64,000 bases of DNA from Psychroserpens sp. SPM9 (GCF_025153525.1 NZ_JANZNR010000008.1:124001-188000); one strand, 5' to 3'; shown: positions 1 through 8,813, numbered from the stretch's first letter. Numbers and translations are program-made. The notes: generated by a model from the letters alone, not told the origin.

Positions 1-308
1 AAACAGGTGTTAAATTTGGATATAAAAACCTTCTCGCCAATGTGCAGTATTCGTATTTAAGTCGGCAATTTACAGATGCAACCAACTCTGAAGATGCTAA
101 TTTAAGTGGTGTGATTGGTGCCATTCCTCAGTATGATATTTTAGATGTCTCATTATCGTATACCTATAAGCGTTTTAAGCTAGAAGCTGGAATCAATAAT
201 GTCTTAGACGAAACGTATTTTACACGTAGAGCTACAGGTTATCCAGGTCCTGGAATTATACCTTCTGCTCCAAGAAACTGGTACACAACACTTCAAATTA
301 AACTCTGA
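1..308 (+). CDS. TonB-dependent outer membrane receptor, C-terminal fragment
   Basis: The reading frame is already open at the window edge (codons in phase from base 3) and ends with TGA at 306-308, so only the last ~100 residues are present. They show alternating beta-strand patterns, the motif NNVLDETYFTRRA and the C-terminal NWYTTLQIKL, which are typical of the last strands of a FecA-like TonB-dependent siderophore receptor barrel. The protein would import a ferric chelate or another large substrate across the outer membrane. The ferritin gene 89 bp downstream fits an iron role, but the substrate cannot be read from this piece. The plug domain and TonB box lie outside the window. Confidence 0.85.
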   Translation, partial: TGVKFGYKNLLANVQYSYLSRQFTDATNSEDANLSGVIGAIPQYDILDVSLSYTYKRFKLEAGINNVLDETYFTRRATGYPGPGIIPSAPRNWYTTLQIKL

Positions 309-397
309 TGGGATGTACAATTTAGAGTCAGTCTTAATTTTACTGTGCGTTATTTTTCCTTTTAAAAGTTCATTATCTTCGTAAAAAACAATGATTT

Positions 398-901
398 ATG
401 AATGCTACTATTGAAACATTATTGAATAATCAAATCAAATACGAAGCGCAAGCATCTATGCAATACCTAGCCATGGCTTCATGGGCTGATGCCACAGGGT
501 ATAACGGTGTTGCTGATTTCTTTTATAGCCAATCAGAAGAAGAACGCGTGCACATGACCAAGTTGGTGAAATTTGTGAACGAAAGAGGCGGAAAGGTAAG
601 TATCCCAAAATTAGAAGAACCTAAAGCGACTTACAAAGGACTTAATGAATTATTTGAAAAGTTTTTGGAAAGCGAAATGTTTGTAACAGAGCAAATTAAT
701 CATGTGATTTATGAATGTTTACAACATAAAGATTATAATGTTCATAATTTTATGCAATGGTACGTTACCGAGCAGCTTGAAGAAGAAGCTATGGCCAGAA
801 CTTTACTCGATAAATTAAATATAATCGGTAATGATAAATCGGGACACTACTTGTTTGATCGTGATATAATTACCATCGCAGCGGCACAAGATAACGCTTA
901 A
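398..901 (+). CDS. ftnA: Ferritin (bacterial FtnA type)
   Basis: A 167-residue four-helix-bundle ferritin, the usual length for bacterial non-haem ferritin. Ferroxidase-centre residues are visible: Glu16 (KYEAQASMQY), Glu49 and His52 (SEEERVH), and the later EQLEEEA stretch. It oxidises Fe(II) with O2 or peroxide and stores the ferric mineral in a 24-mer in the cytoplasm. The ATG follows an AT-rich leader with a weak TATCTTCG box at 374-381. The gene is monocistronic, since a strong terminator follows. It lies downstream of an iron-type outer-membrane receptor, which suggests a small iron uptake and storage locus. Confidence 0.96.
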   Translation: MNATIETLLNNQIKYEAQASMQYLAMASWADATGYNGVADFFYSQSEEERVHMTKLVKFVNERGGKVSIPKLEEPKATYKGLNELFEKFLESEMFVTEQINHVIYECLQHKDYNVHNFMQWYVTEQLEEEAMARTLLDKLNIIGNDKSGHYLFDRDIITIAAAQDNA

Positions 902-924
902 ACTTACTGTTAATAACTAACTCG

Positions 925-955
925 AAAAAGATGCTATGATTAGCATCTTTTTTTT
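925..955 (+). terminator. Rho-independent terminator after ferritin
   Basis: A perfect 12-bp stem (925-936 paired with 941-952, core AGATGCTA/TAGCATCT) with a TGAT loop runs into a T tract. It is A-rich on the 5' arm, so it may work in both directions. Confidence 0.92.
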
Positions 956-989
956 ATAAATTTGCATTTATTTAGAATAAATTAAAATA

Positions 990-1133
990 ATGCAAGACGA
1001 ATTGACCATAGAAAATGCTCCAGTAATTATCACTTCATGTGTGTTGTATTGTGACCTCAATAAGAAATCAAAGTGCTGTAAAAAGTATAAGAAAAAAGGG
1101 AAAACCAATTGTAGACGTTGCCCAAGACTTTAG
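990..1133 (+). CDS. Small cysteine-rich basic protein (47 aa)
   Basis: ATG at 990 to TAG at 1131-1133, 47 residues. The first half is acidic/hydrophobic (MQDELTIENAPVIITSC). The second half is very lysine-rich with cysteines at 17, 21, 29, 30, 41 and 44, arranged as CxxxC, CC and CxxC. This pattern could bind a metal (Zn or Fe-S), but no named family is recognised. It lies alone between the ferritin terminator and the guaB promoter. Its clean start and stop, strongly biased composition and paired cysteines argue for a real gene. I have the impression that similar mini-proteins occur in other flavobacteria, but this was not verified. Confidence 0.6.
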   Translation: MQDELTIENAPVIITSCVLYCDLNKKSKCCKKYKKKGKTNCRRCPRL

Positions 1134-1211
1134 GCTATCATTTATTTTTATTCTGAACATATTTTCAATTAAGATTTAACTCAGTCTTAATGTAGTTCCT
1201 TATTTATATCG

Positions 1212-1219
1212 TATATTTG
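1212..1219 (+). promoter_or_regulatory. Bacteroidota-type -7 box for guaB
   Basis: TATATTTG fits the TAnnTTTG consensus. Its position places transcription start near 1226. This rules out the in-frame GTG at 1219, which would lie upstream of the transcript start, and favours the ATG at 1246. No clear -33 TTG is seen. Confidence 0.7.
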
Positions 1220-1245
1220 TGCGCAATTATAATTGTAATTGCATC

Positions 1246-2718
1246 ATGACAGCACACGAAAACAAAATTGTTGGAGAAGGTCTTACCTACGACGACGTTC
1301 TACTAGTTCCGGCATTTTCGGAAGTCTTACCAAGAGAAGTCAATATTCAAACCAAATTCACGCGTAACATTACTATTAATATCCCTGTGGTTTCTGCTGC
1401 TATGGATACTGTTACCGAAAGTAAAATGGCTATTGCCATGGCGCAAGAAGGTGGTATTGGAGTGCTTCATAAAAACATGACTATTGAACAGCAAGCCGAA
1501 AAGGTTCGAAAGGTTAAACGTGCCGAAAGCGGTATGATTATCGATCCAGTGACTTTGCCGTTAACTGCTAAAGTGAGTGATGCCAAACAATCTATGGCTG
1601 AACACAGTATTGGTGGTATTCCAATTGTTGATGATCAAGGGACTTTAAAAGGTATTGTTACCAATAGAGATTTACGTTTTGAACATCGTGATGATCGGCC
1701 AATTATTGAAGTCATGACAGCCGAAAACCTTGTAACAGCTGCTGTTGGGACCTCATTAAAAGATGCCGAGCAAATCCTTCAGCAGAATAAAATTGAAAAA
1801 CTACTCATCGTCGATGACCACTATAAATTGGTTGGACTCATCACCTTTAGAGATATTACAAAAGTGACCCAAAAGCCAATGGCTAACAAAGATACCTATG
1901 GAAGGTTACGTGTGGCCGCTGCAATTGGTGTTACTGGAGATGCCGTTGAACGCGCTTCAGCTTTAGTTAAAGCGGGAGTTGATGCAGTGATAATTGATAC
2001 AGCGCATGGACATACTAAAGGTGTGGTCATGGTTTTAAAAGCTATCAAAAAGCAATTTCCGAAGCTAGAGGTTGTTGTTGGAAATATAGCTACAGCCGAA
2101 GCTGCTAAATATTTGGTAGAAGCAGGAGCCGATGCTGTAAAAGTAGGTATTGGTCCGGGTTCTATTTGTACAACCAGAGTTGTTGCAGGTGTTGGTTTTC
2201 CGCAGTTTTCAGCTGTATTAGAAGTTGCAGCCGCTATTAAAGGCTCAGGTGTTCCTGTGATTGCCGATGGTGGTATTCGTTATACAGGTGATATTCCAAA
2301 AGCAATTGCTGCTGGTGCTGATAGTGTGATGTTAGGTTCGCTATTGGCTGGTACAAAGGAGAGTCCGGGAGAAACCATCATCTATGAAGGCCGTAAATTT
2401 AAATCCTATCGTGGGATGGGTTCTGTTGAAGCCATGAAACAAGGAAGTAAAGACCGTTATTTTCAGGATGTTGAAGATGATATTAAAAAACTTGTTCCTG
2501 AAGGTATCGTAGGTCGTGTTCCTTATAAAGGTGAATTGGTTGAAAGTATTCATCAGTTTGTAGGCGGACTCCGTGCAGGAATGGGGTATTGTGGTGCAAA
2601 GGATGTAGAGACCTTAAAAACTACAGGGCGATTTGTAAAAATTACCTCTTCAGGAATAAATGAAAGTCATCCTCATGATGTTACCATTACTAAAGAAGCG
2701 CCTAATTATTCGCGATAG
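1246..2718 (+). CDS. guaB: IMP dehydrogenase
   Basis: A 490-residue enzyme converting IMP to XMP with NAD+, the committed step of GTP synthesis. The TIM barrel is interrupted by a tandem CBS (Bateman) module at about residues 91-201. The catalytic loop GPGSICTTR carries Cys308. The flap and cation-site region ends with [10 protein letters not shown] near the C-terminus. A longer frame opens at a GTG at 1219, but that codon overlaps the -7 promoter box, so the ATG beginning [12 protein letters not shown] is chosen; it also gives the usual family length. The gene is monocistronic with its own terminator. Confidence 0.97.
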   Translation: MTAHENKIVGEGLTYDDVLLVPAFSEVLPREVNIQTKFTRNITINIPVVSAAMDTVTESKMAIAMAQEGGIGVLHKNMTIEQQAEKVRKVKRAESGMIIDPVTLPLTAKVSDAKQSMAEHSIGGIPIVDDQGTLKGIVTNRDLRFEHRDDRPIIEVMTAENLVTAAVGTSLKDAEQILQQNKIEKLLIVDDHYKLVGLITFRDITKVTQKPMANKDTYGRLRVAAAIGVTGDAVERASALVKAGVDAVIIDTAHGHTKGVVMVLKAIKKQFPKLEVVVGNIATAEAAKYLVEAGADAVKVGIGPGSICTTRVVAGVGFPQFSAVLEVAAAIKGSGVPVIADGGIRYTGDIPKAIAAGADSVMLGSLLAGTKESPGETIIYEGRKFKSYRGMGSVEAMKQGSKDRYFQDVEDDIKKLVPEGIVGRVPYKGELVESIHQFVGGLRAGMGYCGAKDVETLKTTGRFVKITSSGINESHPHDVTITKEAPNYSR

Positions 2719-2741
2719 ATTTTTAGACGATCATAATATAT

Positions 2742-2768
2742 AAGCGCAGCCTAGGTTGCGCTTTTTTT
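2742..2768 (+). terminator. Terminator after guaB
   Basis: Stem AAGCGCA/TGCGCTT (2742-2748 with 2757-2763), extended inward by GCC/GGT with one G-T pair, followed by seven T residues. Downstream to 2869 nothing further was recognised. Confidence 0.88.
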
Positions 2769-2869
2769 GTCAAACCAATTGGAGATATGACTTTGATTAG
2801 TAATTTGAAGATGATTAGGTACAATAAAGTAACTATCAGAGAGTATAAACCAAATAGCTTGATTGCTTT

Positions 2870-3532
2870 TTAAGTATCACATGAGACATCGTCCCAATCC
2901 AAATCCAAATAATTAATAAGCCAGTTTAGTGCATAATGGCGTTCGTAAACTACACCAGGATGTACATTCAACTCGTGATTGTTTAATCTGGCATCTACAC
3001 AAGCCCAATCAAACCTGTAGTATAAGTCATTGGCATCTAAAATTTCCTTTTTAGAACGTATGGTATGACTTTTATCGATAAATATATTTGGGTCTTTCCC
3101 AGGTTGCGTCGGATATTGTTCTATAGGAATCTCATTAAGATCGCACATCGTATTCGGGTAATCTAATTCGTCAACAATTTTAAGCGCCCAAAGGAGCGTC
3201 CAAATGCCTTCACATTTCCAGGATTCTTGATTTTTTCTTTCGTCTGTTGGATGATTTAAAAACTTAATTTCATCAGGTGTTACATACTGCCAGAGCTTAT
3301 GACTTTTAAGATATTCTATAGCTTGTTCGCTAGTTATTGCACTAAACGCAACAAGATTGGTAACAGCCAAAATGGTCACTCTTTGCGCGATCTCTTTTGG
3401 TGTTCTAATGGTGGTCTCGTCATCAGATTCAATATTAGGAAGGTTATAATTAACTTTGACACCTTTCTTTTCGAGAAACTTAATAGAACGTTCTTTTCGG
3501 GATAGAGGTTTCTTTTTAAATAGATTAAACAT
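2870..3532 (-). CDS. DUF4272 domain-containing protein
   Basis: A 220-residue soluble protein. The central region matches the DUF4272 pattern as I know it: RTPKEIAQRV, then a tryptophan-rich SWKCEGIWTLLWAL, a YPNTMCDLNE segment and an RSKKEILDANDLYYRFDWACVDARL block, ending with ERHYALNWLI. No enzymatic motif or signal peptide is evident, and the function is unknown. The N-terminus is basic (MFNLFKKKPLSRKERSIKFL). It lies 29 bp downstream of the PanE-like gene on the same strand and could be the last gene of that transcript. Confidence 0.8.
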   Translation of the reverse strand: MFNLFKKKPLSRKERSIKFLEKKGVKVNYNLPNIESDDETTIRTPKEIAQRVTILAVTNLVAFSAITSEQAIEYLKSHKLWQYVTPDEIKFLNHPTDERKNQESWKCEGIWTLLWALKIVDELDYPNTMCDLNEIPIEQYPTQPGKDPNIFIDKSHTIRSKKEILDANDLYYRFDWACVDARLNNHELNVHPGVVYERHYALNWLINYLDLDWDDVSCDT

Positions 3533-3561
3533 GTTGCAGGCTTTCAGAATTTAATAGGTTA

Positions 3562-4434
3562 TCAAGATAGTAATTTTATAATCATATCATTGATAGGTGT
3601 TTTAACATTATAAGTGTTTCCGAGTTTTGAAATAATTCCGTTTTTGGCTTCGAGTTCCAGGCGGTTTCCGTGACGTAAATCGGTGAGCATAGAACTTCCT
3701 TTAGTATCAGGATACGCCAATACCTTATTCATTAGAATATCTACAAAATGAGATTCGATTTGAGCGCCATCAGCAATAGCAACCTGAATGCACTCCTGTA
3801 ATAAATCTTTAAATTCCTGTTGTCTGTTTTCAGCTTTAAAAATTCTACAGGTATCATTGTGCAAGCAAAGTATGGCACCAAGTGTGGCGCTTTCGCAGAG
3901 TTTTTTCCAACTTTCGGTTTTATAATCGTCAACCTGGCGTATGTGTATTTTAGAAGTGTCAAACAACGCTTCGAATTTGGAGGCCAGGCTACCTTTTGGA
4001 ACTGTAATTATAGGTGTTTTATGTATTTCGTAGTAGTCGTTTTGGGATTGTTGTGTCGGACAATCAATACTGCATTCTAAAATATGCGCTTCAGAAGTAA
4101 ATTTTAGAAAAGGCGTTTTTAAATGGAGCCCGTTTCTAATAACAGCTACTTTAGTTTTAGAGGAGATAAGAGGAGAGAACCACTGTTGCGCGTCGTTATA
4201 TTGATGTGCTTTGATACAAACGATTAGCCAATCTAAATTAGGAGATGTCGTCGTTTCGGTTTGAATATCAACCGGAATAGTATAAGTTGAGGTTTTAGAA
4301 ATTAAATGTAGCTGTTCGCGTTTTGTTCTACTGAAATAGAACAATTCATTCTTGATTTGTTCCTGTAAATGGCAAGCAATGACAGTACCTATAGCGCCAA
4401 CACCCAAAATGCCTATAGTTGTTTTGTTGTCCAT
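3562..4434 (-). CDS. panE: Ketopantoate reductase family (PanE/ApbA) oxidoreductase
   Basis: A 290-residue NADPH-dependent reductase that in its classic form makes pantoate from ketopantoate for CoA synthesis. An N-terminal Rossmann fold carries the dinucleotide motif GVGAIG at 11-16, and the N-G pair at 101-102 fits the substrate-side loop. The catalytic lysine is probably Lys178 in WKKLCES. The asparagine that normally follows four residues later in PanE (KxxxN) is Ser182 here, and the family motif around it is also degraded (ATLGAILCLHN). It may be a paralogue with another 2-oxo acid substrate. The ACT-domain gene lies 7 bp upstream, so the two are probably cotranscribed. Confidence 0.75.
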   Translation of the reverse strand: MDNKTTIGILGVGAIGTVIACHLQEQIKNELFYFSRTKREQLHLISKTSTYTIPVDIQTETTTSPNLDWLIVCIKAHQYNDAQQWFSPLISSKTKVAVIRNGLHLKTPFLKFTSEAHILECSIDCPTQQSQNDYYEIHKTPIITVPKGSLASKFEALFDTSKIHIRQVDDYKTESWKKLCESATLGAILCLHNDTCRIFKAENRQQEFKDLLQECIQVAIADGAQIESHFVDILMNKVLAYPDTKGSSMLTDLRHGNRLELEAKNGIISKLGNTYNVKTPINDMIIKLLS

Positions 4435-4441
4435 TTAGGGT

Positions 4442-4858
4442 TTAAAACTTTGGTGTTTTGTGATATTCTTTTGAAGCGGCATTTAAGACTTCAATAGCGC
4501 GAATGGCATCCTTTTTATCCACAAAAATATGGTCGTGATAGTAGCCAGCAATCACGTTACAACTGATGTTGTGCTTGGCTAATACTGAAGAAAAAACAGC
4601 CGTTAAGCCAACGGCTTCTAGTGACGAATGAATACTTAATGTAATCCAAGTAGCCACATAATGGTAGTCGAGTTGTAAGGTATCAGCTTTGCTTTTTTCG
4701 ATGATAATGGTGGTACCTTCAGTTTCTTTAAATTCGCAAATGGTCTCGTTTCGATCAATTTTAGACAGGTCTTTTACAGTACAAAACACAAAGTCTCCTT
4801 GTTGGTGGATAGGTTTCATGTTTTTGATCAGTTCTGCAATGTTTTTTTCTCCAGACAT
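4442..4858 (-). CDS. Tandem ACT-domain protein
   Basis: 138 residues. The second half, LSIHSSLEAVGLTAVFSSVLAKHNISCNVIAGYYHDHIFV, is the hallmark of the paired ACT_3/ACT_7 proteins, which carry two small ligand-binding folds and probably sense an amino acid. No catalytic domain is attached. It precedes the PanE-like reductase with 7 bp spacing, so it leads that operon, behind a -7 box at 4887-4894. The actual ligand is unknown. Confidence 0.85.
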   Translation of the reverse strand: MSGEKNIAELIKNMKPIHQQGDFVFCTVKDLSKIDRNETICEFKETEGTTIIIEKSKADTLQLDYHYVATWITLSIHSSLEAVGLTAVFSSVLAKHNISCNVIAGYYHDHIFVDKKDAIRAIEVLNAASKEYHKTPKF

Positions 4859-4886
4859 ATTCCGATTTATAACGCTTTGAAGTACT

Positions 4887-4894
4887 CAAAGATA
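4887..4894 (-). promoter_or_regulatory. -7 box for the ACT/PanE operon
   Basis: On the minus strand this reads TATCTTTG, matching TAnnTTTG, about 30 bp upstream of the ACT gene start. No clear -33 TTG is seen. Confidence 0.55.
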
Positions 4895-4956
4895 AGCGAT
4901 AATGCTCACATGTATTGTAAATGTTTCGGTAAGGACTCAATAAATTCAGTAAACAC

Positions 4957-5523
4957 CTACAATTTATAAAAAACGGCAGTACGTTTTGTAGCTGTATTCA
5001 GGTTGATGTTTGTGGAGTCTCTATAGACAAAAACCAATGAGTCATTATTTATTTCTTCAATGAGAAATGATTCCATAGTTTCAGCAGATCCATCAAGTCC
5101 CCAATAATTATAAAGTCTGTTGTTTTCAATATACCAACCACCATTATAAGTAGGAAAACAAGCAGAGATATATGCTGTTTCTAAATAATAGGTCTTAAGT
5201 TTATTTGCTAAGGTATTTGGTGCTTTTATCGGACAATAATCTTCAAAACCTACAAATTTGGACGCATAAAATTTAATAGAATCGGTTCTGTCTGTATTTC
5301 CATAATTAAGCAAGGAGTGGTAGACTATAGAGTCGTTACCAGAATTCAGCTTAAATATTTCATAGCCAAAAGACCAAGTTCCCAGTAAAGTTCTTTCTTG
5401 GTCGCTCATTTCACTAAATAGATCAATGCCGCTATACTGATCCGGTTCTGGTGCTAATGTATCACTATTTGAACACGATATAATCACAAGGATTAATATG
5501 GCAAGTTGGAAAATAGTTTTCAT
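4957..5523 (-). CDS. Lipocalin-like lipoprotein, unknown function
   Basis: 188 residues with a lipoprotein signal (hydrophobic stretch ending ISC, Cys17). After a Ser/Asp-rich linker the domain begins LLGTWSFGYEIF, the G-x-W opening typical of lipocalin-like or DUF-type lipoproteins of Bacteroidota. The rest is beta-rich with aromatic pairs (GGWYIENNRLYNYWG). It is probably anchored to the outer membrane facing the periplasm. Ligand and partners are unknown. It lies in a row of small minus-strand lipoproteins. Confidence 0.6.
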   Translation of the reverse strand: MKTIFQLAILILVIISCSNSDTLAPEPDQYSGIDLFSEMSDQERTLLGTWSFGYEIFKLNSGNDSIVYHSLLNYGNTDRTDSIKFYASKFVGFEDYCPIKAPNTLANKLKTYYLETAYISACFPTYNGGWYIENNRLYNYWGLDGSAETMESFLIEEINNDSLVFVYRDSTNINLNTATKRTAVFYKL

Positions 5524-5651
5524 TTTAAAATATTGACTATCAGTAGTATAAATATAATGAAATTATTTCGTTTTAGTATTGACAACGTCTTTTAGTAGCA
5601 TTTGCGACGCATTAGAAATGTTAAGTTATGAGATGTTTTGCGCAAAAGATT

Positions 5652-6224
5652 TTATTCAATCTCTTTATAATTCCCAGAACTGAATTGGTTTTTCTTGTTG
5701 GTTTTATAGAAAATGGCAATCTCGTTTTGAACACCCCAATCGGTATCTGGCACAAAAAAAGCGCCTTTAAAATAAAGTCTATTTGATCGAATACCAGTGT
5801 ATTCTAGTCCGAGTAAAATACACTTGTCATAAAACTCACGAGACAAGCTATCTTTAAACATTTCTTTATGGAATACAGACTGAAAAATTGTGTCGTTATG
5901 TCGCTTTAAAATAATGTTGAAATTATAATTATGATAGATTTCTTTGAGGGTTCCGTTCATTTTGGTAATCGAACTATCATTAAGCGAATAGGATTTGATG
6001 TCGAGTTGGTGTACAAGATTTCCAATCTTGATGTTTTGGGTGTTTGAAATGGTATCGTAATCTGTTTGCCAGTAAACTACAGATTCTGTTTTTTGAGGTT
6101 CAGATTTTAGTTTGGTGACTACTTCTGTTTTTGGAGTTGTGTCTAATGGCACAGTCTTAGACTGTTTTTCCTTACAACTTATCAAAATCGAAAAAGCACA
6201 TAGCATTGTTAGAAGTGTTTTCAT
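5652..6224 (-). CDS. Lipoprotein, possibly DUF4738 family
   Basis: 190 residues. Signal sequence with lipobox ISC (Cys17) followed by a charged, Thr/Lys-rich linker to about residue 45. The mature domain has IKIGNLVHQLDIKSYSLNDSSI, which recalls DUF4738 proteins of Bacteroidota, and a C-terminal YKEIE. No catalytic motif is seen. The family assignment is from memory and uncertain; that it is a lipoprotein is clear. Confidence 0.55.
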   Translation of the reverse strand: MKTLLTMLCAFSILISCKEKQSKTVPLDTTPKTEVVTKLKSEPQKTESVVYWQTDYDTISNTQNIKIGNLVHQLDIKSYSLNDSSITKMNGTLKEIYHNYNFNIILKRHNDTIFQSVFHKEMFKDSLSREFYDKCILLGLEYTGIRSNRLYFKGAFFVPDTDWGVQNEIAIFYKTNKKNQFSSGNYKEIE

Positions 6225-6306
6225 GGTTTGAACTTTTTTAAGATACGTCTAACTTTGATTTATTATTATAAATTGTTGTACTTATTTAATAATCATCAGA
6301 ATTGTT

Positions 6307-7113
6307 TTATTTTTCCCATTCGTAGATAAGTTCAAGCCCTTTTCTTACGGGTTCATCTTCATTTTTGCTTTTTTGAAAATCGGATGGTAAATTAGGGTAA
6401 TTTTTTGCCAAATACATTCCTCCTTTTGTTTGATCTGAAAGTTCTACAAAATCAGTCAGGTTCATTTCTCTTAGGCTATTTAATTCTTGGATTACATTTT
6501 GAGCAAAACTTAAAAGTTGTTCCGAATCATAATTTTTTATGCTACTTAATTCCCATTTTAATTTATTTTCTGAATCGTAAATAAGCATTGGAACTCCTTT
6601 GAAACCATTAAATTTCCAAGGGCCAAAATCATACTTTAATTCTAAGGCTACATAGGCGTTGTAGGTTCTGCCTCTAAATTCTGTCTCATAAAGACGGCAT
6701 TTTTGATTCATTATAGTTTTCTCAATATCAGTCTCTCTCCATTTCATTTTAAGTAATTCTTCCTTTGTTTTTACAATCATATTACCAATTACTCTTGATT
6801 CAAAATGTAGGCTTTTATTAATAGAGGTTAATTCATATTGCCTACCATTTCCAGCAGATTTTAAATTAATAAATCTGTGATTTCCTATACTATCATAATG
6901 ACTGTCTTCTAATTTATCTTTAAAATCACTTTTTGTTGTAAAAAAATATTTATCACCTTTAAATTTAAACAAATAGCCTTTTTTTGTCAATTTTTTTCCA
7001 AGATTGTAGGTGATATTATATTCAATAAATAAATTAGATTTTTTATCTTCTTGACCAATACAAATGCTGAATATCAATATATTAAGTAGGAATAAGCGGT
7101 GTTTTATTTTCAT
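6307..7113 (-). CDS. GLPGLI family secreted protein
   Basis: 268 residues with an N-terminal signal peptide (LFLLNILIFSICIGQE). The beta-rich body opens FIEYNITYNLGKK. The family signature occurs as GPWKFNGFKGVPMLIYD, where the usual GLPGLI core is expanded and altered. GLPGLI proteins are common in Bacteroidota, often near TonB-dependent receptors, but their function is unknown. The gene starts 10 bp downstream of the lipoprotein gene at 7124-7438, so the two are likely cotranscribed. Confidence 0.75.
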   Translation of the reverse strand: MKIKHRLFLLNILIFSICIGQEDKKSNLFIEYNITYNLGKKLTKKGYLFKFKGDKYFFTTKSDFKDKLEDSHYDSIGNHRFINLKSAGNGRQYELTSINKSLHFESRVIGNMIVKTKEELLKMKWRETDIEKTIMNQKCRLYETEFRGRTYNAYVALELKYDFGPWKFNGFKGVPMLIYDSENKLKWELSSIKNYDSEQLLSFAQNVIQELNSLREMNLTDFVELSDQTKGGMYLAKNYPNLPSDFQKSKNEDEPVRKGLELIYEWEK

Positions 7114-7123
7114 AATTTAGGTT

Positions 7124-7438
7124 TTAAATTAAGATTTTAGCTGTTTTTATATGGTTAACTTCTCTAAGCCATGAAAATTGCAATGTATTGAACTCGCAAG
7201 GGATTCCATCATAATCTTCAGGAAAGTATTCATTACCTGTGTTTCCGTTATTGAATGTTGTTGTTTGATCGATTCCACAGCCAAAAACAGGAACATCATT
7301 ACCTTGATTTTCAACCGACTTTAAGCTCCAAGTGGCAATAAGTTCATCTTGATTTGTAGTGTTTGTATCATCATCAGATGCACAAGAAAAAAGTATAAGT
7401 CCGAAGAAAAGTACGAGTAGTAAGTTTGTTTTTTTCAT
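7124..7438 (-). CDS. Short lipocalin-like lipoprotein, perhaps truncated
   Basis: 104 residues: a signal peptide with lipobox FSC (Cys19), an Asp-rich linker SDDDTNTTNQ, then LIATWSLKSVENQGNDV, the usual opening of lipocalin-like domain lipoproteins, and a pair of cysteines (CGIDQTT and IPCEFNTLQFSW). Family members I know run to about 130-150 residues and keep further beta strands. Here the frame stops shortly after FSWLREVNHIKTAKILI, and the next gene starts 10 bp later, so the C-terminus looks shortened. Confidence 0.55.
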   Translation of the reverse strand: MKKTNLLLVLFFGLILFSCASDDDTNTTNQDELIATWSLKSVENQGNDVPVFGCGIDQTTTFNNGNTGNEYFPEDYDGIPCEFNTLQFSWLREVNHIKTAKILI

Positions 7439-7532
7439 GGTTTAATGAGGCTTAAAAATGGCTTGTATGATTAATATTTATTGGGTTTTGTTGCTAATAT
7501 AGGAAAAAGAAAACGAGTCGATAGATAATGGT

Positions 7533-7967
7533 TTAATTAACCTTCCACATTTCGAATTCTCCGTTTATGATATCCTCAAGATAGCCATCAGCATATTTTT
7601 CTTCATAAACGGTCATTTCCCAATTTCCATTGACATATTTTTTATTCTCATCTAGAAAACCAAGGTAATGAATGTCAGGATGTTCAGAAGAGGGGTCTAA
7701 AATTATGTTTCCTTTTTCGTCTTTGTAATAATAACAAGGGTATTTCATTACAAAGCTAATTTTATCATCTTCAATAAAACCTTTTACAGTTGCAGGTTTA
7801 TTAAAAGCATCTTTTGATTCAAGGTCATAGGATATTCCAATAAACGAATTTTCTGAGAGCGTGATTTCTAAGGTGAATTCAACTTTTTGATACTGTTGGG
7901 AAGTATCATATGCTTCCAGATACGTAAAAAATCCTTTCCAGTTTTGTTTTAAGTGAACGGTTTTCAT
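7533..7967 (-). CDS. Hypothetical protein, beta-rich
   Basis: 144 residues, no signal peptide or membrane segment, and not recognised. The sequence alternates short beta stretches with charged turns and contains YPCYYYKDEKGNI and HYLGFLDENKKYVNGNWEM, which suggest a small barrel or sandwich that may bind a ligand. It stands alone with gaps of about 95 bp upstream to its neighbour and 142 bp downstream. Confidence 0.6.
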   Translation of the reverse strand: MKTVHLKQNWKGFFTYLEAYDTSQQYQKVEFTLEITLSENSFIGISYDLESKDAFNKPATVKGFIEDDKISFVMKYPCYYYKDEKGNIILDPSSEHPDIHYLGFLDENKKYVNGNWEMTVYEEKYADGYLEDIINGEFEMWKVN

Positions 7968-8109
7968 CTAATCTTGAAGGATTCGTTTATGATGCGTTGT
8001 ATTGCTTTGAATAAAGTTTATGAAGTAAGCGAACTATGAATGAAAACTTTAGAGTTTAAAGAAGATATATAGAACTACAATAGATTATATAGAGTTTGAG
8101 CACAAGTTC

Positions 8110-8487
8110 TTACTTTTTTTCTTCACGTAAAATTTTTTCCATTTTACGACCTTTTGCCAGTTCATCAATGAGCTTTTCCATACGTCTACATTGCTTATAC
8201 AATTCAAATTCATCTTCTATTTCTTCAATACGATATCCGCAAACAACCCCTTTTATCATGTGTGCGTTAGGATGTATTTTAGCTTTTTCAAAAAATGTTC
8301 TATAAGTTACTTTCTCATCAATGAGTGTTTGTAATTTATTTGTATCATAACCCGTTAACCATTCTATGACTTGGTTAAGCTCTTCTTTTGTTCTCCCATT
8401 TTTTTCTAATCTATTTAAGTAAAGGGGATAAATGGATGCAAATACCATATTGGCGACTTGTTCATTTTTTTCGGCTGTAACTTTCAT
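8110..8487 (-). CDS. DUF2200 domain-containing protein
   Basis: 125 residues that match the DUF2200 pattern nearly throughout: VANMVFASIYPLYL, KNGRTKEELNQVIEWLTGY, FFEKAKIHPNAHMIKGVVCGYRIEEIEDEF and the C-terminal KLIDELAKGRKMEKILRE. It is a small cytosolic, mostly helical protein of unknown biochemical function that is widely spread by horizontal transfer. It is the first unit of the repeat-separated gene array that runs up to 26.5 kb. Confidence 0.9.
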   Translation of the reverse strand: MKVTAEKNEQVANMVFASIYPLYLNRLEKNGRTKEELNQVIEWLTGYDTNKLQTLIDEKVTYRTFFEKAKIHPNAHMIKGVVCGYRIEEIEDEFELYKQCRRMEKLIDELAKGRKMEKILREEKK

Positions 8488-8697
8488 TTTTTATGATTTT
8501 GAATGGATTGCTGCTATTGTGATTGCGTTAGACACGTAGCTTAAAAATACGACTATTTTGATAAAGTAAGCATTTGTTTGGGAGCTACGTTCTTGAGCTG
8601 TGTTTTATACATTAAAAATTTTTTAAGCTATCAATTTTTTTAGCCATTTTCTTGCTTGGTTTTAGTTGTTGTCAATCGTTTTATTATAGTTGATTTC
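8488..8697. other. Gene-free spacer with inverted repeat ACGTAGCT/AGCTACGT
   Basis: No coding frame is seen. An exact 8-bp inverted repeat lies at 8534-8541 and 8583-8590 around an AT-rich 41-bp centre. It may be a decayed or different palindromic element preceding the repeat copy at 8698-8813. Confidence 0.4.
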
Positions 8698-8813
8698 GTA
8701 CAAGTAGGCAACGCATTAAGGTGATACAATATAGTGAATTGTGAGGAATGGTTATGCACTTAGCCAACAGCAACAATTAAATAATATCATTACATTATTG
8801 GCAACTGGTTTTT
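8698..8813. repeat. Array repeat, copy 1 (subclass B)
   Basis: It aligns by eye with the copy at 9277-9396: an ACAAGTA start, ATACAATATAGTGAAT in the middle, CTTAGCCAACAGCAA later and the shared end TTGGCAACTGGTTTTTA. It sits between the DUF2200 gene and the next VOC gene. The remaining bases to 8836 show nothing else. Confidence 0.65.

Noticed and set aside
1219-1245. GTG start of guaB giving 499 residues
   Set aside because: The GTG overlaps the -7 promoter box and would not be transcribed; the ATG at 1246 gives the normal length.
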